DNA of 64,000 nt from an uncultured Bacteroidia bacterium. GTDB taxonomy: Bacteria > Bacteroidota > Bacteroidia > Bacteroidales > F082. The stretch covers positions 1 through 64,000 of the forward strand of contig CADADR010000004.1 in NCBI GenBank assembly GCA_902786745.1, read 5' to 3'. Both the position numbers and the translations under genes were made by a program. Shown here in pieces: positions 42,018 through 50,059 of the stretch (position 1 is the first letter of the stretch; every line of letters starts with the position of its first letter). Below the pieces are notes generated by a model. That model was not told where the DNA came from. It did no database searches and saw only the letters and a program-made list of their open reading frames with translations.

Positions 42018-43550
42018 CTAACTCCCCCAATTATCACGATCCAGACTTCGGTAGTTAATAGCCTCTGCCAAGTGTCCCGTCTGGATGTTCTCGCTACCAT
42101 CAAGGTCGGCAATAGTGCGGGAGACTTTAAGAATTCTGTCGTATGCACGAGCAGAAAGTCCAAGCCGGTTCATGGCATTTTTGAGCATATTACGGCAGTC
42201 ATCATCCAAGTCACAATACTTCTGAATGAGTTGCGAGGTCATCTGCGCGTTGGCATGGATGGTCGGATATGCTGCATAACGTTCTTCCTGAATCTTTCTC
42301 GCCTTGATGACGCGCTCGCGCACCGCAGCACTCGACTCCCCTCTTTGTTTGTCAGACAGGTCTTTATAGGCCACAGGGACGACCTCCACGTGCAGATCGA
42401 TGCGATCCATCAAAGGACCACTGATACGATTCAAGTATTGTTGCACCATACCTGGCTTGCAAGTACACTCCTTATCAGGGTGATTATAGTACCCACAGGG
42501 GCAGGGATTCATCGCCGCCACCATCATGAAGTTGGCAGGGAAGTCGACCGTCATCTTGGCTCGCGAGATGGTCACGACTCGATCCTCCATTGGCTGCCGC
42601 ATCACCTCTAAGACCGTACGTTTGAACTCGGGGAGTTCGTCAAGAAAAAGCACTCCGTTGTGAGCCAGCGAGATTTCCCCAGGCTGTGGATAGGTGCCAC
42701 CGCCAACCAAACCAGCATCGCTTATTGTATGGTGCGGGCTACGGAATGGCCGTATCCTAACCAATGAGGCGTTGCGTCCGACCAATCCTGCCACAGAATG
42801 GATCTTGGTGGTCTCCAAGGCTTCAGCCATGGTCAAAGGCGGCAGTATGGTAGGCATACGCTTGGCCAACATGGTCTTACCGCTTCCGGGAGGCCCGATG
42901 AGAATGACATTATGGCCGCCCGCAGCCGCAATCTCCAAGGCACGCTTGATGTTCTCTTGCCCCTTGACGTCGCTGAAGTCCAGCTCTGAATCGACATCCC
43001 GCCACGAGTCAATGGCATCAATACTTACGGGCTTTATTTCTTCTTCTCCATTTAAGATGGATATGACCTCGTGGATGTTGTCAACGCCATACACCTCCAA
43101 TCCCTCCACCACTGCTGCTTCGCGCGCATTGGCTTTGGGAACGATGAGCCCACTGAAACCGTCTTGTTTCGCCTTGATGGCAATTGGCAAGGTGCCTTTG
43201 ATGGGTTTGAGTGTGCCGTCAAGCGAGAGCTCACCCATAATGATGAATTGCTCCAAAAGGTCAGCATTGACTTGCTCCGATGCGGCCATAATACCTATGG
43301 CAATCGGCAAGTCATAAGCCGATCCTTCTTTGCGGATGTCGGCGGGCGCCATATTAATGACGATTTTTTTGTGAGGATAGTAGTATCCCAAATTAATGAT
43401 GGCGGCTTGGATACGCTGTTGGCTTTCCTTAACCGCGTTGTCGGGCAGGCCGACCAAATAGAAGTTGATGCCTCTGTCGATGTTAACTTCAATGGTGACC
43501 TGAATTGCTTCGATGCCGAAAAGGGCACATCCAAATGTCTTTACTAGCAT
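42018..43550 (-). CDS. comM: YifB/ComM-family Mg-chelatase-like AAA+ ATPase
   Basis: A 510-residue protein of normal length. The N-terminal Lon-protease-like domain (1-170: VKTFGCALFGIEAIQVTIEV, YLVGLPDNAVKESQQRI) precedes the AAA+ core, with Walker A GPPGSGKT (219-226), Walker B LFLDELPEF, and a zinc-type cluster CPCGYYNHPDKECTC, then the C-terminal helical domain (RAYDRILKVSRTIADL). ComM is a hexameric helicase that drives branch migration during natural transformation in Vibrio; in other bacteria the role is less clear. It precedes EF-G on the minus strand with a 107-base gap. Confidence 0.93.
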   Translation of the reverse strand: MLVKTFGCALFGIEAIQVTIEVNIDRGINFYLVGLPDNAVKESQQRIQAAIINLGYYYPHKKIVINMAPADIRKEGSAYDLPIAIGIMAASEQVNADLLEQFIIMGELSLDGTLKPIKGTLPIAIKAKQDGFSGLIVPKANAREAAVVEGLEVYGVDNIHEVISILNGEEEIKPVSIDAIDSWRDVDSELDFSDVKGQENIKRALEIAAAGGHNVILIGPPGSGKTMLAKRMPTILPPLTMAEALETTKIHSVAGLVGRNASLVRIRPFRSPHHTISDAGLVGGGTYPQPGEISLAHNGVLFLDELPEFKRTVLEVMRQPMEDRVVTISRAKMTVDFPANFMMVAAMNPCPCGYYNHPDKECTCKPGMVQQYLNRISGPLMDRIDLHVEVVPVAYKDLSDKQRGESSAAVRERVIKARKIQEERYAAYPTIHANAQMTSQLIQKYCDLDDDCRNMLKNAMNRLGLSARAYDRILKVSRTIADLDGSENIQTGHLAEAINYRSLDRDNWGS

Positions 43551-43620
43551 AATACTTCGTGTTTAAAGTTTCATGCCGCAAAGATGCAAACCTTGTCAAG
43601 AAAAAGCCGTTGATTAAACG

Positions 43621-43660
43621 TTTGTAGTCGACAGCAGTCGTTTGTTGTCGTTTGTTGTCG
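43621..43660. repeat. Ten-base tandem repeat TTTGTTGTCG
   Basis: Four 10-base units lie between the gldB-like and comM genes: TTTGTAGTCG, ACAGCAGTCG and TTTGTTGTCG twice. Confidence 0.75.
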
Positions 43661-43676
43661 GATATATTGCTGATTA

Positions 43677-44690
43677 TTACTTCTTTGGCTTATACCCAGA
43701 TTCTTGAAAAACTAGTTGCAAATCTTTTCTCTCAATGAGTTTCTGGAGCGTAGTCTCATGATTCGAGACATATGCACGTATGATATTCAAGCCGAAAAAC
43801 TCACCCAGACGCGAGGGGGCGTCGTTGCTGTAGGCTTGAGTGAAAGGCCCGTCACCAAAAAACATCATGTAGGCATCTAATTTGGCATCGTAGAGGCGAC
43901 GATTACCGACAATATCGGCCCAAACCTCTCCTTCGTTCTCCACTGCCCATTGCCATTGATCGGATGAATAGCCGAGCAAGGTACTGTCAGGCAACTTGGG
44001 ACACATCGCTTCAACAAAGAAATTGCGGCGACCGTAAAACACCATCTCGCCCACCACTTGACCTTGTTTGCGCCACTCGTAGAGATAATTCATATATAGC
44101 TGCTCTGCCACTTCCTTGGATAACGTCGACAAATATCTCCGTAACGAAATATACCTAGGCATTCCAATTTGGTCGTATATCTCCTCGTCATTCAAATACC
44201 AATCCAATGAAATGACCAACTGGTTGTCGATGATTTGAACTGGCGGTTCGTCAGGATGGACACCGGTGATGCAAGTATAGGCCTTTTTAGGTAGTTCAAT
44301 ATCAGAATAATAGTAATGGAAATGCGCCAACACATCCTCCACCAAAGGCTCCACTTCTTTCAAGTCAGGAAAAGCGGCTTTCACCTTTTCATGCAGGACT
44401 ATGCTAAACGGGTCGGTAGCAAAGTCCTTTAGGTATTTCACCGCCTCAAGATTGTTGAGGTCGCCGCTGAGGAAAATGCGATAATCGTTCTGAATCTTCA
44501 TCAATTCATTTTGGAAGTCAGCCGTGTCCAAGTTAAACAGCACCTCTTCATAACGATTGAATTCCAAATCGTAGGGCTCAGGAGTGATAGTAAGTTTCGC
44601 TTTATATGCAGGCTCTTGTTCCTGGCAGGAAGCCATGACAAGGAAGAGACCAAAAAAGGCCAAGGTTTTTGCTATTGTTTTCATCTTCAT
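43677..44690 (-). CDS. GldB-like lipoprotein
   Basis: A 337-residue lipoprotein; the signal MKMKTIAKTLAFFGLFLVMASC ends at lipid Cys22. The mature protein has NRYEEVLFNLDTADF, DIELPKKAYTCITGV, VISLDWYLNDEEIYDQIGMPRYISLRR, and the C-terminal AYSNDAPSRLGEFFGLNIIRAYVSNHE, matching what I remember of gliding-motility lipoprotein GldB and its homologues in non-gliding Bacteroidota. GldB is needed for gliding in Flavobacterium, but its activity is unknown. The first ATG (44690) overlaps the cinA stop by one base (TGATG), so expression is coupled to cinA; the TTG at 44693 is not needed. Confidence 0.8.
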   Translation of the reverse strand: MKMKTIAKTLAFFGLFLVMASCQEQEPAYKAKLTITPEPYDLEFNRYEEVLFNLDTADFQNELMKIQNDYRIFLSGDLNNLEAVKYLKDFATDPFSIVLHEKVKAAFPDLKEVEPLVEDVLAHFHYYYSDIELPKKAYTCITGVHPDEPPVQIIDNQLVISLDWYLNDEEIYDQIGMPRYISLRRYLSTLSKEVAEQLYMNYLYEWRKQGQVVGEMVFYGRRNFFVEAMCPKLPDSTLLGYSSDQWQWAVENEGEVWADIVGNRRLYDAKLDAYMMFFGDGPFTQAYSNDAPSRLGEFFGLNIIRAYVSNHETTLQKLIERKDLQLVFQESGYKPKK

Positions 44691-45934
44691 CAAATTAATT
44701 GTTGTCTAAGTATCTCGTATGCCATGATTGTAGCACGGTTGATGACGTTCTCGCGGTCCTTGCCGAAGTTGAAGCATTTCGATACGACACCCTTAGAAGA
44801 CGCCACCCCGATCCACACGGTGCCAACGGGAGTCTCTTCTGTGCCTCCACTCGGACCAGCAACACCTGTCGTGGCCACTCCAAAATCAGCTTCCATCAGA
44901 TTGCAAACACCCGTGGCCATGCGTTCCACCACTTCCTGACTTACGACGCCGTGTTTTTCAATCACCTCTGCAGGCACACCCAGCACCTTCGTCTTCATCG
45001 GCGTAGCATAGGTGACTGCCGTACCTTTAAAAACCTCGGAACTGCCAGGAATCAACGTGATGACATGGGCAATATTGCCGCCCGTGCAACTCTCTGCCGA
45101 AGCGAAAGTCATTCCTTTATTAATTAATAGGTCAAAAATCGTACGCTCAATAGGCTGGTCCTGCATGGCAAAGATATATTCGGGAATCAGGGCCGTCAAC
45201 TTGGCGATTTCCCTGTTTAAGGTCTCATGAAGCAGTACGGCATCCTCATGTCTGCCGCTCAGCCTCAGACGCACCATGCCGTGCTGTGGCAAGTAGGCCA
45301 ATGAAAGGAAATCAGGCAACGCGTCTTCCCATTCTTTTATCTTGTCGGCCAAAAACGACTCACCGATACCCGTGGTCATGACGACACGCTTCTCATAGGG
45401 CACAGCGTGAAAGCGTTGTTTGATACGAGGCAGCAACTCGTCAGTGAAAATGCCTTTCATCTCAAACGGCACGCCCGGCATAAAGGCAAACACCACGCCA
45501 TTTTTCTCCAGCCACATACAGGGAGCAGTACCATAGGTGTTCGGGATATACTCACACGCCTTCGGCAACATGGCTTGGCTGCGGTTACGTTCGCTCATCT
45601 GGAAGCCACGACGTTTGAACAGCGAAACCACATTATCGTATGCAGCCTGGCAAAACACCAGTTCCGTATCGAAGAACTTACAGACTGTTGGCTTCGTGAT
45701 GTCGTCGGCCGTAGGACCCAACCCTCCAGTGACCAAAACGAGGTCGGCATCCATGCAGGCATTGAAAGCGTCAAGGATAGCCTTTTCAGAATCACCTATG
45801 GTTAAAGTAGAATCCAGCTGGAAGCCCGCACTCGAAAGATGCTCACCCAACCACGCCGCATTGGTATTGATCACTTGTCCAATCAGCAGCTCATCACCAA
45901 TCGAGATGTTCTTTATGACTATTTCTTTCATCAT
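44690..45934 (-). CDS. cinA: CinA: competence/damage-inducible protein with NMN amidohydrolase domain
   Basis: A 414-residue two-domain protein of normal length. The N-terminal MoaB/MoeA-like (MoCF) domain (~4-170) contains SIGDELLIGQVINTNAAWL and LVTGGLGPTADD. The C-terminal PncC-like domain (~255-414) has ASAESCTGGNIAHVIT, GTAVTYATPMKTKVLGV and GVATTGVAGPSGGTEETPVGTVWIG. CinA hydrolyses ADP-ribose derivatives through the first domain and deamidates NMN through the second, thus recycling pyridine nucleotides. Two ATGs are adjacent (45934, 45931). The -7 box at 45949-45956 makes the leader very short. Confidence 0.93.
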   Translation of the reverse strand: MMKEIVIKNISIGDELLIGQVINTNAAWLGEHLSSAGFQLDSTLTIGDSEKAILDAFNACMDADLVLVTGGLGPTADDITKPTVCKFFDTELVFCQAAYDNVVSLFKRRGFQMSERNRSQAMLPKACEYIPNTYGTAPCMWLEKNGVVFAFMPGVPFEMKGIFTDELLPRIKQRFHAVPYEKRVVMTTGIGESFLADKIKEWEDALPDFLSLAYLPQHGMVRLRLSGRHEDAVLLHETLNREIAKLTALIPEYIFAMQDQPIERTIFDLLINKGMTFASAESCTGGNIAHVITLIPGSSEVFKGTAVTYATPMKTKVLGVPAEVIEKHGVVSQEVVERMATGVCNLMEADFGVATTGVAGPSGGTEETPVGTVWIGVASSKGVVSKCFNFGKDRENVINRATIMAYEILRQQLI

Positions 45935-45948
45935 TTTTCAAATTTGTG

Positions 45949-45956
45949 CAAAGATA
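45949..45956 (-). promoter_or_regulatory. -7 box of the cinA-gldB operon
   Basis: The minus-strand TATCTTTG is 15 bases before the ATG at 45934. A TTTG at 45980-45983 (23-base spacer) may be the -33 element. Confidence 0.65.
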
Positions 45957-46008
45957 GGCCATTTTTCGAGCCAATCTCACAAAATAACGGGCATTTCAAT
46001 TAATTTCG

Positions 46009-46016
46009 TATCTTTG
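46009..46016 (+). promoter_or_regulatory. -7 box of the nucleoside phosphorylase gene
   Basis: TATCTTTG lies 23 bases before the ATG at 46039, divergent from the cinA promoter. Confidence 0.65.
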
Positions 46017-46038
46017 CGTTCTCAAATTCAACAGGATT

Positions 46039-46920
46039 ATGAACCAACCTATCCCCGCTTCCCAGCTCGTCCTCAACAGCGAGGGCGCCGTATATCATTT
46101 GAACCTGCATCCCGACCAATTGGCCGACGACGTACTGTTGGTAGGCGACCCTGGTCGCGTCGAGCTCGTTGCCTCTTTCTTCGACAAGATTGAGGTGGAA
46201 CGCCAAAACCGCGAACTCGTCACCCGTACGGGTTATTTCAACGGCAAACGCATCACCGTTCTGTCGACAGGCATGGGCACCGACAACTTGGACATCGTGA
46301 TGAACGAACTCGACACCTTGGCCAACATCGACCTGAAAACCAGGATGCCCAAGGAGGAGCATCGCACGTTGAACCTCATCCGTCTTGGTACCTGTGGCGC
46401 CTTGCAGCCCGACATTGAAGTTGAGGATAGCTATGTGGCCACTCGCTACGCCATTGGTTTGGATGGCTTGATCTATTTTTATGAGAAAAACAGGGAAGTG
46501 AACGAGATCGCCATGCGTGATGCATTCATCGAACAGATGAACTATCCGAAAGACCTGCCACTGCCCTATGTCGTAGGATGCTCCAATGAGTTGTTTGACC
46601 GCCTGGCACAAGGCTACTATCAAGGGGTGACAGCCACGGCTCCAGGCTTCTATGGTCCTCAAGGCCGCACGTTAAGGATGAAGCTCGCCTATCCAGAACA
46701 CAATCGCAAGATCGAGTCGTTTAGTTATCAAGGGTGGCGCGTTTGCAATTTTGAGATGGAGTCATCGGCGCTTTATGGCCTCGGAAAAATGATGGGCCAC
46801 AACTGCCTGACCATCTGTGTCGCCATAGCCAACAGGGTAACTGAAAAATTTGCCACCGACTACCATCCTTATGTAAAAAAACTCGTTCTGAACACACTTG
46901 AAAGGCTGTCCAAGAAATAA
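46039..46920 (+). CDS. Nucleoside phosphorylase, uridine phosphorylase type
   Basis: A 293-residue member of the PNP/UDP family. Phosphate- and nucleoside-site motifs are visible: VLLVGDPGRVELVASFFD, STGMGTDNLDIVMNELD, RLGTCGALQPDIEV and NFEMESSALYGLGKMMGHNC (the ...FEMES.. motif contacts ribose in this family). It splits a nucleoside with phosphate into base plus ribose-1-phosphate for salvage. Uridine phosphorylases of Bacteroidota have this length, and the 160-225 region (YVVGCSNELFDRLAQGYYQGVTATAPGFYGPQGR) looks like a substrate-lid insert. Purine specificity is not excluded. Transcribed alone. Confidence 0.88.
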   Translation: MNQPIPASQLVLNSEGAVYHLNLHPDQLADDVLLVGDPGRVELVASFFDKIEVERQNRELVTRTGYFNGKRITVLSTGMGTDNLDIVMNELDTLANIDLKTRMPKEEHRTLNLIRLGTCGALQPDIEVEDSYVATRYAIGLDGLIYFYEKNREVNEIAMRDAFIEQMNYPKDLPLPYVVGCSNELFDRLAQGYYQGVTATAPGFYGPQGRTLRMKLAYPEHNRKIESFSYQGWRVCNFEMESSALYGLGKMMGHNCLTICVAIANRVTEKFATDYHPYVKKLVLNTLERLSKK

Positions 46921-46988
46921 TAAGCAGGAATTAATCAAAAAAAAGTGAGTTTTTTTTACATTTCTGCTTTTGGTATGAAAAAAATGTC

Positions 46989-46996
46989 TACTTTTG
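46989..46996 (+). promoter_or_regulatory. -7 box of the OmpA-family gene
   Basis: TACTTTTG, with a TTTG at 46969-46972 (16-base spacer), precedes the ATG at 47054 by 57 bases. Confidence 0.6.
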
Positions 46997-47053
46997 CAGC
47001 GCAAAAATTATGAGCATAATCAATTAATTAAAAGTAAAGTATAAGAAAAAGCT

Positions 47054-48319
47054 ATGAAGAAAGTATTTATCGCAATCGTTGCCTTTATGGCATTGTCCTC
47101 CTCCGTGATGGCTGCAGGACATGTTGATTCGGTCCGTTACTTGACCACCAAGTTTGGTCAAAACTGGTTCATCTCCGCTGACGCTACCGCCAACTGGTGG
47201 CAAGGCAGTATGAGAGTTCCGGAAGGCTACAACAACACCTACACTGCTGTTGAATGGGGCAAGCCCACCTTCGGTTTCACTGCCAATGTCGGTAAGTGGA
47301 TCAACCACAAAACTGCTGTCAGACTGAGATATAGCAACACCAGAATCAACAGCTACATCAATCGTGCTCCTCACGGAGAGAATGATTTTCTTGGTTTCAT
47401 GTACGAAGAGAACGCCACTCCTGTTGAGGGCAACGTCTACGCTACCACCATGCGTTACCACAACCTGATGGCCGACTTCATGGTCAGCCCCATCGACTTC
47501 TTCCAGGGTTACTACAATGAAAATAGAGTTTGGACTCCCGTCCTCTACGTCGGTGCTGGTACTGGTTACACCTCTGGCGATTTCTTTGCTCTGAAGTCTA
47601 TCATCAACAACCTTTCCAAGAATAAACCCGAAGTCGCTGGCAACTTTGAACTGGCTGTTAGCACTGGCTTGCTCAACAACTTCCGCCTTGGCGAGCATCT
47701 CGACCTCAACCTTGATATCAACTGGACGTTCCATCGTTGGACCATCGACTCATGGGCTGCTGAATTTGAACAAGGAAACCTCAGACCCAAGAGATTCGAC
47801 AACCTCTATTCTGCTGCCTTAGGTCTCACCTATTACTTCAGCAGAGAGTATGACCTGCCCAACAACTGCTGCGATGAGATGGACATCATGCGCCGCAAGC
47901 TCGACAGCCTGATGAACCTTCCCGCTCCTGACCCGATCCACGACACTGTTGTGAACTTCGTGAACGTTCAGACCGAAGACATTATCAGCTATCCCTTCTC
48001 CATCTTCTTCAACCGCGACTCCTATGAGCTGATGTCGAGAAGAGACCTCATCAACCTGAGAGAGATTGCTGAAGTGGCCAAGAAGAACAACTTCAAGATC
48101 CGCCTGAGAGGTTCTGCCGATAGCGCCACCGCTACCCCGGCCTACAACCAGACCCTGTCTGAGAACCGCTGCAACAAGATCAAGAGCGAGCTCATGTCGA
48201 TGGGTATCCCGGAGAGCCAAATCATCCTGCTGCCCGTGGGCGGTGTTAAGGAACTCGATCCTACCGAATTCGACCGCCGCGTGCTGGTTGAGCTCATGCA
48301 GGAAGCTCCTAAACAATAA
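47054..48319 (+). CDS. OmpA-family outer-membrane protein
   Basis: A 421-residue protein: signal peptide MKKVFIAIVAFMALSSSVMA, an N-terminal beta-barrel (~25-265, ending LGLTYYFSREYDLP), a short coiled link (CCDEMDIMRRKLDSLM) and an OmpA-like peptidoglycan-binding domain (~310-415). The latter shows FSIFFNRDSYELMSRRDLINLREIAEVAKKN and YNQTLSENRCNKIKSELMSMGIPE, with DRRVLVEL at the end. It anchors the outer membrane to peptidoglycan and is likely abundant: it has a strong promoter, a clean terminator and high use of preferred codons. Similar to the PG33/Omp40-type proteins of Porphyromonas. Confidence 0.9.
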   Translation: MKKVFIAIVAFMALSSSVMAAGHVDSVRYLTTKFGQNWFISADATANWWQGSMRVPEGYNNTYTAVEWGKPTFGFTANVGKWINHKTAVRLRYSNTRINSYINRAPHGENDFLGFMYEENATPVEGNVYATTMRYHNLMADFMVSPIDFFQGYYNENRVWTPVLYVGAGTGYTSGDFFALKSIINNLSKNKPEVAGNFELAVSTGLLNNFRLGEHLDLNLDINWTFHRWTIDSWAAEFEQGNLRPKRFDNLYSAALGLTYYFSREYDLPNNCCDEMDIMRRKLDSLMNLPAPDPIHDTVVNFVNVQTEDIISYPFSIFFNRDSYELMSRRDLINLREIAEVAKKNNFKIRLRGSADSATATPAYNQTLSENRCNKIKSELMSMGIPESQIILLPVGGVKELDPTEFDRRVLVELMQEAPKQ

Positions 48320-48334
48320 ACCAATCAACACAAC

Positions 48335-48369
48335 AAAAAAAGCCTGGCGGTTCACGTCAGGCTTTTTTT
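48335..48369 (+). terminator. Terminator of the OmpA-family gene
   Basis: AAAAAAAGCCTG pairs with CAGGCTTTTTTT around a 10-base loop, 16 bases after the stop. Confidence 0.92.
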
Positions 48370-48392
48370 GTTGCTAATTGAAAAATGATTCC

Positions 48393-48400
48393 TATCTTTG
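48393..48400 (+). promoter_or_regulatory. -7 box of the beta-barrel gene at 48435
   Basis: TATCTTTG, with TTTG at 48367-48370 (22-base spacer, in the T-tract of the preceding terminator), lies 34 bases before the ATG. Confidence 0.65.
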
Positions 48401-48434
48401 CAACAAATAACATTACTAACCAAACTTCTTTAAT

Positions 48435-49154
48435 ATGAAAAAAACCATCTTAATCTTGGCCGCCCTGCTCATGATGGGCAGCGCAGCATTCGCCGGCGGT
48501 GGCTTCGACATCGCCATTGGTCCTAAAGTCGGTTTCCAGACTTCTAAACTATCGTACAACAAAGCCGACATCAAGTCCGGATTCTCGAACCATTTCACGG
48601 CAGGCGTCTTTGGCCGTGTGACAGTTGGCCGTCTCTATGTGCAACCCGAAGTGTTGTACTTCAAGACCTCTAACGTCTTTGACGCCCATGTCGTCGGCGT
48701 GGAAAGCGACAACTTGTTCAACCTCCCCACTGGCGCCAATATCAACGTCACCTTGAACCAGATGAACATTCAAGTACCCATCTTGATTGGCGTCAATGTC
48801 ATCGACCTCGACCTTGTCACCCTGCGTGCACAAGTGGGCCCCACCGCCAACTTTGTCCTGCAATCAAAGACGGTGTATGACCAAACTTACACCCTCAACG
48901 GCCAAACCGAAGAATTAGCAAACACGACCACCGACCAGGAATTCAACCCGAAGAGCATCTCTTGGGGCCTACAAGCTGGACTCGGCGTTGACGTGCTGAA
49001 GCGCTTCACGCTCGATATCAACTACAACTTCGGTCTGAGCAAGATGTTCGAAAAACTGAACGAAACGCAACTTGGCGAGACCTTTGACTTCAGCAACATC
49101 GACAACACCAAGCAAAACATGTTCATGGTAACCGTGGGCGTCAAATTCCTTTGA
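48435..49154 (+). CDS. Outer-membrane beta-barrel protein (PorT/OMP_b-brl_2-like)
   Basis: A 239-residue protein with signal peptide MKKTILILAALLMMGSAAFA. Amphipathic strands run through the whole mature part (FDIAIGPKVGFQTSKL, GRVTVGRLYVQPEVLYFK, LRAQVGPTANFVLQSK, WGLQAGLGVDVLKRFTLDINYNFGL) and it ends MVTVGVKFL, with a C-terminal hydrophobic residue after a strand. This is the porin-like eight-strand family common in the phylum. The function is unknown. It has its own promoter, 115 bases after OmpA. Confidence 0.82.
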   Translation: MKKTILILAALLMMGSAAFAGGGFDIAIGPKVGFQTSKLSYNKADIKSGFSNHFTAGVFGRVTVGRLYVQPEVLYFKTSNVFDAHVVGVESDNLFNLPTGANINVTLNQMNIQVPILIGVNVIDLDLVTLRAQVGPTANFVLQSKTVYDQTYTLNGQTEELANTTTDQEFNPKSISWGLQAGLGVDVLKRFTLDINYNFGLSKMFEKLNETQLGETFDFSNIDNTKQNMFMVTVGVKFL

Positions 49155-49173
49155 TCCCCCGTCTAACATCCAT

Positions 49174-49209
49174 AAAAAAGGGAGCGGCTCAATGAGCCGC
49201 TCCCTTTTT
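49174..49209. terminator. Bidirectional terminator between convergent barrel genes
   Basis: AAAAAAGGGAGCGGCTC pairs with GAGCCGCTCCCTTTTT around AAT. It ends both the 48435 and 49230 genes. Confidence 0.92.
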
Positions 49210-49229
49210 GTATTTAGATACAAATCGGA

Positions 49230-49943
49230 TTAGAAGAGGACACCCACTTCAATGCCAATACGGTTCTGAACCATGTTCAACTTGGGGTCACGATCACCAA
49301 TAGGTTTTCCGTCTACAATGTAATTGCCATAATAGTTGGGTCTAACGGAATTGATGTTGTTAATGAAGTCGTGTGAGAAGTAAACACCAGCGAAAAGACG
49401 GGTTGATTCATCAAGGGCATACTGAGCACCGGCACCAATCTTCAAGGAAGCGCGAAGGTTGCTGAACTCTCTGTCAGTGGCAGCATAATCGTTCGCATTG
49501 TCATCCTTTACCTTGACTCTTTCAGCATAGCCGAGACCACCACCGACTTGTGCATAAGCGCGAAGCGGAAGATTGCCAAGCTCGTTAGTCATCATCTTAA
49601 GCATCAACGGAATCTCATAGACAGTTGACTTGTAGTATCTATCGACACGGAAAGGGTTAATGAGTGTAAGTGAGTCATTAGCATTGTAGAAGCTGTAGTG
49701 ACCACGATTCATGTTCACATTGATACCTGAAACAATGGCGTAGTTCTCGGCAAAGTAATACTCAGCCACGACACCAACGCCGAAGCCTGTTCTCATGCCT
49801 TCACTTTGAGCGGCACCTGTTGTAGAACCAGTCCAGTCAAAGCCAGGACCCAATTTGAAACCAAAGGCAAATCCTTGGTTCTGTGCTGATACGGTCAGCG
49901 ACATGGCCAACATAAGGCCAACGATAAGCAAACTTTTTTTCAT
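49230..49943 (-). CDS. Outer-membrane beta-barrel protein
   Basis: A 237-residue protein with signal peptide MKKSLLIVGLMLAMSLTVSA. Barrel strands are clear (GFAFGFKLGPGFDWTG, GFGVGVVAEYYFAENYAIVSGINVNM, VYEIPLMLKMMTNELGNLPLRAYAQVGGGLGYA, KIGAGAQYALDESTRLFAGVYFSHDF) and it ends IGIEVGVLF. Related in style to the protein at 48435 but not closely similar. Possible PorT-family member; a T9SS role is not shown. Promoter at 49976-49983. Confidence 0.82.
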   Translation of the reverse strand: MKKSLLIVGLMLAMSLTVSAQNQGFAFGFKLGPGFDWTGSTTGAAQSEGMRTGFGVGVVAEYYFAENYAIVSGINVNMNRGHYSFYNANDSLTLINPFRVDRYYKSTVYEIPLMLKMMTNELGNLPLRAYAQVGGGLGYAERVKVKDDNANDYAATDREFSNLRASLKIGAGAQYALDESTRLFAGVYFSHDFINNINSVRPNYYGNYIVDGKPIGDRDPKLNMVQNRIGIEVGVLF

Positions 49944-49975
49944 TTGATTATAGATTTAGGTTAGTAATTTGGGGA

Positions 49976-49983
49976 CAAAAGTA
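49976..49983 (-). promoter_or_regulatory. -7 box of the barrel gene at 49943
   Basis: The minus-strand TACTTTTG lies 33 bases before the ATG. Confidence 0.6.
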
Positions 49984-50023
49984 GTCTTTTTTTTTATAAC
50001 AACGTCAAATCGCTGAAAATTTA

Positions 50024-50031
50024 TAACTTTG
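50024..50031 (+). promoter_or_regulatory. -7 box of the first M24 aminopeptidase gene
   Basis: TAACTTTG lies 29 bases before the ATG at 50060. Confidence 0.6.
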
Positions 50032-50059
50032 TAGCATAAAACCGAACCTCAGAAATCAT

